Shown here: positions 8,657 to 17,824 of the stretch, piece by piece
Layout of the letters: each line of letters begins with the position of its first letter
Numbering within the stretch: the stretch's first letter is position 1
NCBI GenBank assembly: GCA_037447605.1
Contig: CM074822.1
Span: 924,204-954,062 of the forward strand
Length of the DNA: 29,859 bases
DNA from: Zygnema circumcarinatum
Taxonomy: Eukaryota > Streptophyta > Zygnematophyceae > Zygnematales > Zygnemataceae
Direction of reading: 5' to 3'
Translations under genes and position numbers: made by a program
The notes under the pieces: generated by a model
Database searches by the model: none
Seen by the model: the letters and a program-made list of their open reading frames with translations, nothing else
What the model was told of the DNA's origin: nothing

Positions 8657-11600
8657 ATGGCGTCCGCCGCCGCCCTCCTCCTGGCGGCCATGCTCTGCTT
8701 TGCCGCCTCTGTGGACGCCGCGCTCGTGAAGGCCGCTCAGCAGAGTGAGTGGCGCGCTCGCATGCATGCATGCCTGCATGACATTCATGCCTGCATGCCT
8801 GCCTGTGGGAAGGAGGCTGACGGGGAGTGGGCGGGCGGGCGATTGCAGCGGCGTTGCAGGCTGTGAAGGCGAGTCTGCAGCTGACGGATGCGAAGTTGCC
8901 GAACTCATGGAAGGCCTCCGCCGACTGCAGCGCGTGGCGCGGCATCAAGTGCGACGCTAAGGGGAACGTCATTTCGCTGTGCGCGCCTACCCTCCCTCCT
9001 CCGGGCAGAAGAAAATAGATTTTTTTACCCTGCGCTCCTTATTGGGCGGGCTGGGGGAATTTGTCATCCTCTGGTTCTTTTTGTTTGTTTAAACCGTTTT
9101 CAAACTTCTTTTTGCTTCGTCAGAAGATCTTCCCGTGCCGGGCAAGGCGCCAATGTATTTCATATCTGCCCCTGCACATTGCTTCTCATTTCGCCATCGT
9201 ATCTGAGTGCACATTCCATGCGCGGCTAACGCAGAAAATGAGGCAACATTTTCTGCACAATTCTGAAAGTCGCGAAAACTCCTCCTGGCGACCATCACAC
9301 TGACATTCGAAACTGTCGTTGTTACAGAGCGAAATGACATGTTCGACTTTTCGTTTGTTTCTAATATTCTCGTTGATGTTTTCTCACTTTTTTGCGCAGA
9401 ACCATCACTCCAGTCTCTTTTTATATATTTGGCTTTGAGTTTACTCAAACAGTTCCCGATGTGTATCCAGTCACCAACAAGGGAACCATCTCTCCAAAGA
9501 TATCGGAGCTCAAAAATTTGGAGACACTGTGAGTTCTATTGAAGCCATCTCTAGGATAAGTGAGCGTGCTTCTCCTTCTGTTTGTCTTGATGGTTTTGGT
9601 TTCCTTAAAGTCATTCATGCTTGTGAATACGAATTCACCCTAAATTTTCAGCTTTCTCGTAACTTTCTGCCGACTTTGGAGCTGAAAGGCTTGGGGCTGC
9701 TTGCCGCTTGAAGTGACTAAAATTTGAGGTTTTTCGGAGGTTGAGAGATTGAAGTTGGTTTGAGTTTTGGACGCTCAGGGTTTTCGAATTGTTTAATTGG
9801 TGGTGGCGTAGTTCTGAGTTGAAATCTTCCTCTCTTTATGCTTTCTGAGTAAATTTCAAGGCGGATGATGGGAGCTGCAGGATTCTTCTTACGTCTGGCC
9901 TGGTCGGAGACATACCGGAGGGTCTCGGAAATCTGAAAAAACTCAAATTTCTGTGAGAACAAAGCCCCACTACACTTCGTGCAGGAGTCGAATTCTGAGC
10001 ATCGCCGTCATAACCGTGCAAATCTTTACTTTAATCTTTGGAGACTGCAGAGAGTTTTCCGGGTTCAGAAAATTCCTGAATCTAACGAGAAGAACTACAG
10101 GAGAAACTGTTTCTTACCACTTTGCTTTCTCTTGTGTGTTTGGGGATGCAGTGAATTGAGCGGGAACAATTTTCCTTCCAATCTGCCAAGCAGTGTAAAA
10201 ATGTTGACGAGTCTGGAGTACCTGTATGCTGCCTACTCTTTTGTCCCCTTCGGCAGCTTACCCATTAGTAGGCAGTTAGTTGCATTTCAGGGGAAGACGA
10301 CAAACTCATCAAGCTTCACCTTCTCCTTTCTTGAAGACATATTCCATGACGTGAAGTGTTCTGTCATGTGAAATTTAAAAGGCGTTAAGGGTTTAAGAGC
10401 GGTGGTGTATCACTAGTTAGGGTCAGAATGGCATTAGGGTTGCTGTTCCGATCGATGCTTTGAGTTGGGGTGTAAGGAGGGCCACTGAAAGTTCTCCTTA
10501 TTCTCCTTTTCTCATATTCTTTTTATATTTGTCTTTGAGCGGATTGTCAGAGCTTGCAGCGACTGCAAGATGAAAGGGAAGGTCCCCGTGGGAATCGGCA
10601 GTCTCTTGAAATTGCAGTGGTTGTAAGTTCCCTTTTCCTTATCGGCGGCTACTTTTGACCATTTTAACATGAAGGAAAAGAATCTGGCGATCCTTCTTTT
10701 CTCTTTCTTTCAGAAAAACACTTTCTCTTTCAGCTGTAAGAACGCTTCCAGAAGTCGTGAATCTTTTGCATACTAGAATACTCTAATAAACGAAGCGATA
10801 TTGTGAATATTCTTGATCAATCACGAGCTTCTCCATGCCGCTTATTTCAGGTGATCTCATGTGATTGATGCATTTCTTATTGCATTTTGCAGGGATTTCA
10901 CCATCAATGCGTTAAGCGGTAAAATTCCGCCGGGCATTGTCAACCTGCCAAACCTCTTAACCCTGTAAGTGCTTCCAACGGTTGGCAGATCAACTTTCAT
11001 CTCTGCATTGAAACCCCCGAAGTCGCTTCTTATTGAAGCTTGTTCTGAAACGTTGGTGTGTTGCAGGGCACTCCAAAACAACACACTAAGTGGGGAAATT
11101 CCTGTTCGCTCCTCGAAGCTGAAACCATTGGAGCTTTTGTAAGCAGCCATAGTCAAAGACCTTCATCTTCTTTCCTTCGCTTCTTTTCCGGGCAATGTTG
11201 CCCATATCTATCTTAGCGATGTCGTACCCATGTCAGTGGGATGGTTCAAACGTTCTAAAACTTGCCTCTTCCTTGCTTAATGGGCGAGTTGTGGTCCTAT
11301 TCCTCAGTGTCATGGGTATCAACAAGTTTTCGGGCGAAATTCCAAAGTGGGTCTTCACCACTCCGTTTGTGTAAGTTTGCTGACATGCAGAACCCACCAC
11401 TCTGAATTGATCTACTGAGTTTCAGTGATATGGAGGTTTAAGGAGATTCCCTGCCTATGAAGATTCCCCTTTTTAACAGTTTTAGGGAAAACTGAAAACT
11501 GTGCTTTCATGCATGTAGGTAGCTGCACAGTGAAGGATAATTGAACTCGTTACCTTTCTATTTTGCACCTTCTATCTTACCCTTTGACCTTCACACTTTC

Positions 11601-12925
11601 GCACTCTGCTTCTTTTTCTTTTTTCCTCTTCTCTCGCCTTCTATCTGTCTCTCTCCTTCTCTCTCTCTCTCTCGGTCCTTTTCCTTTGATCTTAATTTCT
11701 CGATGTTTTCTGTAATCCACTTTGATCTCAGGCTCTTGTATAATAACCAGTTGGTTGGAAAAATTCCGAAAATTCCAAGCTCCGCCAACGTTATGTAAGT
11801 GTAATATGATCAGGAAAGAATAAATGGTTGTATTTCTTTTATTGAAACTTAATTTTTACCTGGGAGTGAAGTGTTTTCACTGACATGCCAGCTCTTGCTG
11901 CACACTGAAATAGGTCTGTTTTAGGTTTTTTTTTTTTGTTTGTGGGTTGATTTGTGTTGTCCTAAGCTTCGTTTCATGTTCAAATCAATTCGTTCTGTTT
12001 GTTTGCGTAAGCTTTAACTGATGCGCGGCTTGTACAGCTGCCGCCATTGGTCTTGCTCGGCTGCAAGGTTACGGCCACTTCAGGACGTCTTGGGTCTCAA
12101 TGGGTTTCAGGGTTTTAGGGTTTTTAGGGTTTTTAGGGTTTTGAGTCATTTAATGTTTCTGATTCTCATAATAGATTGCCGTGGGTGGTTCCTTGTGACA
12201 TTTTAAGAGTTGAATGGCGCTCCTCGTATGACATTGCCGTGAATTTGAGCGTTTCATGAAGAGTTCCTTTTTCTAACCATTGACCTCCTTCCCACTGACT
12301 CCTTGGAGGCTGCAGTGAGCTGAGCTCAAACTATCTATCTGGAGAGGTAGTCATTTCAGACGGTGGTGCAGAGTCCTCATATTACTTTTCGGGGAATTAT
12401 TTCTCGAATATCACTGGAGGAAGTACCAGTTCTTTTATTGCTGGCGATGACAACTGCTTATCCGGAGCCCAGGCCGTGTACTTCGGACCACAGAAGTCAA
12501 ATAAAGTATGCAATAATTTCTGCAATGCAAAGCAGGCAGGCGGAGCCTGCGGGAAGAACGGAGTCTGCGGCCCCGCCGGCGCTAAGGCCCCGACATGCAC
12601 CTGCAAGAAGGGGTACTTCACCTTCGTCAAGAAATTCACATGCACTAAAGGTATTTCCCCGCTTCCATTGTCACTGCCGTTTTTCCCTTTTTTTGTTCTG
12701 TTTCTATGATTGAGGGTGTGTTCGCACTCAAGGTTTCACACCTTGAAGTTTGCTTCGAGCAACGCGCTGTACTGTTTAGGTTTTGAGGGGTTTTGCAAGA
12801 GACTCGAGAACCCCTGTCCGGTTGAGTCCTGTTTGTACTAATTCTAGTCCCTGGATGTTCCTGTTTTCTGCCCCTTAGACGCGCCGCCGAGCCCTAGCGC
12901 CCCCGCGGTCGGAGGGAGGACTTGA
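8657..12925 (+). CDS. secreted LRR protein with C-terminal EGF-like domain, copy 1
   Basis: Ten-exon model: 8657-8744, 8849-8978, 9400-9528, 9881-9952, 10152-10223, 10551-10622, 10893-10964, 11067-11138, 11308-11370, 11732-11794, 12316-12650 and 12879-12925; that is twelve segments if every LRR exon is counted, total 1215 nt, 404 residues. All junctions are GT-AG and the frame closes exactly. Residues 1-21 form a signal peptide (MASAAALLLAAMLCF...). An LRRNT follows with WKASADCSAWRGIKCDAKG. Exon 3 adds GTISPKISELKNLETL. Five 72-nt and two 63-nt exons, all phase 2, each encode one LRR (for example LSGKIPPGIVNLPNLLTL). The penultimate exon adds GNYFSNITGG and an eight-cysteine region ending CGKNGVCGP...CTCKKGYF, EGF-like. 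The last exon gives DAPPSPSAPAVGGRT and stop. No transmembrane helix or kinase is seen, so a secreted receptor-like or wall protein is likely; ligand unknown. Confidence 0.85.
8761..8803. repeat. CATG/CCTG simple repeat in LRR intron 1
   Basis: GCATGCATGC and GCATGCCTGC units in the first intron. The second duplicate has a longer and purer (CATG)n at 23333-23379, so the tract is length-variable between copies. Confidence 0.8.
11661..11674. repeat. CT microsatellite in LRR intron
   Basis: A TC run in the intron before the last 63-nt LRR exon. It is one dinucleotide longer in the second duplicate (about 26141-26156). This is one of very few differences in an otherwise almost identical tract. 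Confidence 0.7.
12106..12142. repeat. telomere-like TTTTTAGGG units in LRR intron
   Basis: Four units of the TTTTAGGG/TTTTTAGGG type lie in the long intron before the EGF exon, and the same tract is at 26588-26624. Such units resemble green-lineage telomere repeats and plant telo-boxes. Confidence 0.8.
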
Positions 12926-12950
12926 GCGAGGGACTTCGAGGCGATGGGGC

Positions 12951-12985
12951 TTGACTTGACTTGACTTGACTTGACTTGACTTGAC
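12951..12985. repeat. (TTGAC)7 just after the LRR stop codon
   Basis: Seven perfect TTGAC pentamers 25 bp after the TGA, followed by another CTTTGACTTTGAG. The second duplicate has the same number at 27439-27473. TTGAC is the core of the W-box recognised by WRKY factors; any regulatory role is inference. Confidence 0.9.
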
Positions 12986-13369
12986 TTGTGCTTTGACTTT
13001 GAGTCTGGACGGGGAACTTGAAGTTCTTAAGGGATTGTTGGTCGCAAGGTCGGAAGACATGAGATACAAGAAGATCCAAGACAATGAACAACTACAAACA
13101 ATGGTGGAATGAAGTCAGGGGCAATCCTTAGTTATTTTTGCTTTGAATTGGATGGTGATAATGATCTGATGTTTTTGTCGTTGCCACGGCCATTAAGGAA
13201 TGCATGGAACACATCACACGAACTAAAAAAGACAGTAGCTCTCAAAGTCGACACAGTCTGTAAAATTGTGAGAGGAGAGTACTGATTCTGTAGCTCGACA
13301 GATCGCAAGAAGGCCTCCGAAAGGCCACGTGGCATCCTGCAGGACGCCTTCGGTCCGACCGCCGCAGCC

Positions 13370-13500
13370 GTCCTCCAATGGAAACGCGCCACGTAAGCCG
13401 GAAGTATCTGGAAAAGTACCTCCAATGGGAAAGCGTCACATAAGCCCTAATTTCTCGTATAGTATCCCTTAACGGTAACGCGCCACGTAAGTCCTACTTA
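13370..13500. repeat. short CCAATGGGAACGCGCCACGTAAGCC-like repeats
   Basis: About three imperfect units with CCAATGG, GCGCCACGTAAG and CCTA in the 3' flank of LRR copy 1; the same set is at 27865-27990. The rest of 12926-13817 and 13818-14217 shows no gene. It holds G-box-like CACGTG motifs and GCGACGCGCG-rich stretches (about 14005-14090). Confidence 0.6.
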
Positions 13501-14217
13501 TGCAAAACCAGCGTGATTGTGTTTATGAAGCGAACGGGACAACACGCCCGTCCTTGCTATATCGGGTTCTATGTGTGATTTTTTTGTAGTTGTTACAGTG
13601 CATAGAATTGTGGGCTGTTGAGGCAGAAATCTCTGAATCTCGTTTAACGGAGCTGAACTTCGGAGCGTTACTGTGTACGAATTCCACGTGGCATGCCATG
13701 AAGCTCTCGGGCGCCGGCGGTCGCTCAACGAAAGTCAAACCCTGACTTGCACGTGACGCGGTCGATCTCAGCCGTCGTGTGCACGTGTGGCGATGATCGA
13801 CGGTCAGGATCGCCTCGCCGACCCGCGCGCGCGGCGCCGCCAAAAGGCGGAACAATAACCGTGAAGCAGGGCTGGCCAGTGGCGAGACGCCGCGTGGCTC
13901 TTGCTAGCCCGTGGCGTTTCGCCACGTGGCCAGATCACCGTTGTGTGTCAGCGCTAGAGGTATCTAGCGGGTTCACCGCGTTCGGCGGGTGGACTAGAAG
14001 TGTCGCGCCCGCGCGACGCGCGCGTGCGACGCCGGCGACGTCGTTCATGCGACACGCGCATACGACGCGCAGATGCGACGCGCGGCCGACCGGTTGGCCT
14101 GTTGACTTTCGTAACTTTCCTTTTCCGTCTCTTTTTGTCCTGGTTTTAGGACAAACCTGGCACTGGCACAATCATGTAAAAATCAAGAATCTAAATACTT
14201 AAATATCTAAATATTTG

Positions 14218-14464
14218 AAGTACTCCTCTCAAGGATGATCGCTATTTCATCGGAGTACTCGTTCTGTTTTAAAACATACTGACGTTGTGTTAAGTCTGAC
14301 AAGCCCTATTCTTCAGAGGAATACTTCCGTAACTTTCCATTTTCGTCAAATTTTGTTAAGTCTGACCAGCCATAATAGGGGGTATGAAACGTAAAAAACG
14401 TCAGTATGTTTGACACTAGAACGAGTACTCGGTGACATCGCGACCCTGCTGTAGAGGAGTACTT
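14218..14464. mobile_element. short palindromic MITE-like element
   Basis: About 247 bp with inverted arms of about 60 bp. The left arm begins AAGTACTCCTCT and passes GAGTACTCGTTCT to ACATACTGACGTT. The right arm returns AACGTCAGTATGT, AGAACGAGTACTC and AGAGGAGTACTT. The middle and the right flank both contain a GTAACTTTCC-TTTTCGTCAAATTTTGTT segment (14332-14358 and 14467-14494). No coding capacity. It is unrelated in sequence to the larger foldback families. Confidence 0.75.
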
Positions 14465-14631
14465 TCGTAACTTTCCTTTTCCGTCAAATTTTGTTCGCGC
14501 CTCCGCGACGCGCGCGTGCGACAGCGGCGACGTCGGCTAAAAAAAGAAGGAAAATTCTATTCTCACACCTTTTTTGTCTACACACAGGCCTCTTTTCGCC
14601 GGGCAGATTTTAAAATAGCACAAAAAAAGAA

Positions 14632-16531
14632 GGGTAGTGATATTTCCACCCCTTTTTTGGATCCAAACACCCCTTCCCGGCCGGGCAGATTTCAAAAGGG
14701 ATTAAAAACAGAAAATGCTTTTTCACACCTTTTTGGAATCGATACCCACCTTCTTCCGTCCGCTGATTTTATTTTTGCTAACCAAGGAAAATGATACCCC
14801 GTCATCGCATTTTGAATACTGTCTCCCGCCTCCCTGAATTTTTTTTTTGAGGGAAAGAAATATCTGCCTGCCCGAATCCGCTCGGAGCGGAAGATCCGTC
14901 CGCCACGAGATCGTTCGCGGGTGTCCGTCCTTTACACGTGTGTGTCCATCGCAGCTGTCGATTCCCTCGCAGATCACACCACTGCAGATCACCGTTCGAT
15001 CTGCAGCCGGGCTCGATCTTAGCGAATGGAAAGCGCCCACGAGTCCCGTCAAAGCCAAATCGCACGTGCGAGTGCGCGCGTCCTTCGGCCCGAGATCTCG
15101 TCATTGTTAGCTCTCAGCCAATCAACATCTGCCACGTGCTACATTTTTGACGTGGAAATTTGTGATTGGTCTAAGATCTCAATGTACAAAATTTTGGGTT
15201 CCTCAGGTTGCGACCGTATGACATTTGTACGGACAAACGTTTGAGAGGACTTTGGCGGGATACGTGGACACGTGCCATGCGCTGTGACCGAGCCCGGCTG
15301 CCGATCAAATATTGATCTGTCGTGTTGGGATCTGCGAGGGAATCGACGGCTGCGATTGACCGCACGCGTGAAAAAAAATTCAGGTAGGCGGGATATTCAA
15401 AGTAGGGTGACGGGTTATTATTTGGGTAGTGATATTTCCACCCCTTTTTTGGATCCAAACACCCCTTCCCGGCCGGGCAGATTTTAAAAGGGATTAAAAA
15501 CAGAAAATGCTTTTTTCAGACCTTTTTGGAATCGATACCCACCTTCTTCCGTCGGATGATTTTATTTTTGCTAACCAAGGAAAATGATACCCCGTCACCG
15601 CATTTTGAATAGTGTATCCCGCCTCCCTGAATTATTTTTTTGAGGGAAAGAAATATCTGCCTGCCCGAATCCGCTCGGAGCGGAAGGATGTCCGCCACGA
15701 GATCGTTCGCGGGTGTCCGTCCTTTACACGTGTGTGACAATCGCAGCTGTCGATTTCCCTCGCAGATCACACCACTGCAGATCACCGTTCGATCTGCAGC
15801 CGGGCTCGATCTTAGCGAATGGAAAGCGCCCACGAGTCCCGTCAAAGCCATATCGCACCTGCGAGTGCGCGCGTCCTTCGGCCCGAGATCTTGCATATTG
15901 TTAGCTCCCAGCCAATCAACATCTGCCACGTGTTACAATTTTGACGTGGAAAATTTTGATTGGTCGAAGATCTCAATGTACGAAATTTTGGGTTCCTCAA
16001 GTTGCGACCGTACGACATTTGTACGGAGAAACTTTTGAGAGGACTTTGGCGGGATACGTGGGCTCGTGCCATGCGCTGTGACCGAGCCCGGCTGCCGATC
16101 AAATAGTGATCTGCCGTTTGCGATCTGCGAGGGAATCGACGGCTGCGATTGACCGCACGCGTGAAAAAAAACTCAGGTAGGCGGGATATTCAAATGGGTC
16201 GACGGGTTATCATTTTCCTTGTTTCGCAGAAATAAAATCTGCTGATGGAGGGTGGTATCGATTCCAAAATGGTGTGAAAAAAGCATTTTCCGTTTTTAAT
16301 CCTTTTTGAAATCTGCCCGGCCGGGAAGGGGTGTTTGGATCCAAAAAAGGGGTGGAAATATCACTACCCTATTATTTTCCTTGTTTCGCAGAAATAAAAT
16401 CTGCCGATGGAGGGTGGTATCGATTCCAAAAAGGTGTGAAAAAAGCATTTTCCGTTTTTAATCCTTTTTGAAATCTGCCCGGCCGGGAAGGGGTGTTTGG
16501 ATCCAAAAAAGGGGTGGAAATATCACTACCC
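14632..16531. mobile_element. middle foldback element (family 1, copy A), interrupted by copy B
   Basis: It starts GGGTAGTGATATTTCC, ends GGAAATATCACTACCC, and is flanked by aaaaagaa (14624-14631 and 16532-16539), a perfect 8-bp target duplication inside the left arm of the outer element. Removing copy B and its duplication leaves 14632-15423 plus 16378-16531, 946 bp, the same size as the other two copies. Confidence 0.9.
15424..16369. mobile_element. inner foldback element (family 1, copy B), complete
   Basis: 946 bp, flanked by a perfect 8-bp duplication tattattt (15416-15423 and 16370-16377). It inserted in the right arm of copy A, at GACGGGTTAT|CATTTTCCTTG of the family consensus. Because its target duplication is perfect and it lies inside copy A, it is the youngest of the nest. 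Non-coding. Confidence 0.92.
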
Positions 16532-17474
16532 AAAAAGAACACACCTTTCACACCTTCTCACCTTTTTTTTTTCACCTTTTTTTTCCCACCTTTTTGAAAT
16601 CGATACACACCTTTCTCCATCGGGCAGATTTTACCCCTTCTTGTTTTTTTCAAAGAAAAAAATATCGGCCTGCCCGAATCCACTCGGAGCAGAAGATCCG
16701 TCCGCCACGAGATCGTTCGCGGGTGGCCGTCCTTCACACGTGCAGAAACTATACACCGTCGATTCTAGAGCAGATCGCACCACGGCAGATCACCGTTCGA
16801 TCGGCAGCCGGGATCGGTTCCAGCGAATGGCACACGCCCACGTGTCCCACCCGAGCAGGCTCGACCGTACACAACTCGTACGGTCACAGCTTCGAGGAAA
16901 GTCTAAATTCCTTACATTGCGAGCTTGAACCAATCACCATCTGCCGCGTGCTCTTTTTAGACGTGGCAAACTGTGATTGGTACAGGCACTCAACTTTAAT
17001 TATTACGTTTTTTGACTTTCCTCGAAGCTGCGGGCGTACGCCTTTTGTACGGTCCTTGGAGCCGGCTTGGGTGGGACACGTGGGACAGAGCCCGGCTTCT
17101 GATCGAACGGTGATCTGCCATGGTGCGATCTGCGTGAATATCGACGGCGGAAAATTATTGCACGTGTGAAGGACGGCCACCCGCGAACGATCTCGTGGCG
17201 GACGGATCTTCTGCTCCGAGCGGATTCGGGCAGGCAGATATTTTTTTCTCTGAAAATAAATGATAAGGAGTAAATCTGCCCGACAGAAAAAGGTCTCACG
17301 GCGCTCGGCCGCTCAGGACTAGTAGCGTGTATCGATTCCAAAAAGATGTGAAAAAAAAAGTGAAAAAAAAAAGGTGTGAAAGGTGTGTTCCTTTTTTGTC
17401 TATTTTAAAATCTGCCCAGCGAAAAGAGGTCTGTGCGTAGACAAAAAAGGTGTGAGAATAGAATTTTCCAAAAA

Positions 17475-17598
17475 GAATTTAATGAAAATGTGGTATAGTT
17501 GCCACGAGTCTGACGTTGCCACGTCGCGCGTCCAAATTTGTTGTGCTTTTCGTTGGATCGAATGCGCAGAAAATGGGGTATATCGCGTAACCATTCAG
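17475..17598. repeat. 124-bp direct repeat, unit 1
   Basis: Matches 17686-17809 in the same orientation (GAATTTAATGAAAA, GTCTGACGTTGCCACGTCGC, GAATGCGCAGAA, GGGGTATATCGCG, CCATTCAG) at roughly 85-90 percent by eye. Its first bases overlap the target duplication of the outer foldback element. The 87 bp between the units is unique. Confidence 0.88.
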
Positions 17599-17685
17599 TA
17601 ATTGCCAAATGTCGTTTTCTACGTACGACAGCGTTCGATTTGAATGTTTTATGTGACCTACGGCTTCGATTAAGTTGTCAAAGAT

Positions 17686-17809
17686 GAATTTAATGAAAAA
17701 GGGGTATAGTTGCCGCGAGTCTGACGTTGCCACGTCGCGCGACCTGATTGGTTGTACGTTTCGTTGGATAGAATGCGCAGAATATGGGGTATATCGCGTA
17801 CCCATTCAG
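17686..17809. repeat. 124-bp direct repeat, unit 2, next to satellite
   Basis: Second copy of the direct repeat, ending about 15 bp before the first satellite unit. It supplies the start codons of very long open frames that then run through the satellite. Confidence 0.88.
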
Positions 17810-17824
17810 CTTATGTGTTCGATC

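Larger units (their letters stand above)
7313..13817. repeat. segmental duplication, copy 1
   Basis: Homologous to 22475-28300 in direct orientation, offset about 14.48 kb at the right end. It begins at GTACAGATTGTTCGTACAG and ends at GTCAGGATCGCCTCG in both copies. It contains the upstream region, the whole LRR gene and about 0.9 kb of 3' flank. Copy 1 carries about 600 bp (7503-8100) that copy 2 lacks. Confidence 0.92.
14549..17469. mobile_element. outer foldback element (family 2), interrupted
   Basis: Ends are GGAAAATTCTATTCTCACAC and its reverse complement, flanked on both sides by the 8-mer aaaaagaa (14541-14548 and 17470-17477). The element is split by the family 1 insertion at 14632-16531 plus its target duplication; without it the length is about 1013 bp. 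The arms are long and share inner blocks with family 1 (GCAGATCACCGTTCGATC, CGAGATCGTTCGCGGGTG), so the two families are related. No transposase is encoded. Confidence 0.88.

Noticed and set aside
8478-8972. Arg/Glu-rich reverse open frames over the LRR leader and exons 1-2 (also 23053-23565)
   Set aside because: Antisense of the CT-rich leader and GC-rich first exons, which the spliced LRR model explains.
12021-12206. 61-codon forward open frame identical in both duplicates (26503-26688)
   Set aside because: It lies in an LRR intron across the telomere-like tract. Identity reflects the converted tract rather than coding constraint.
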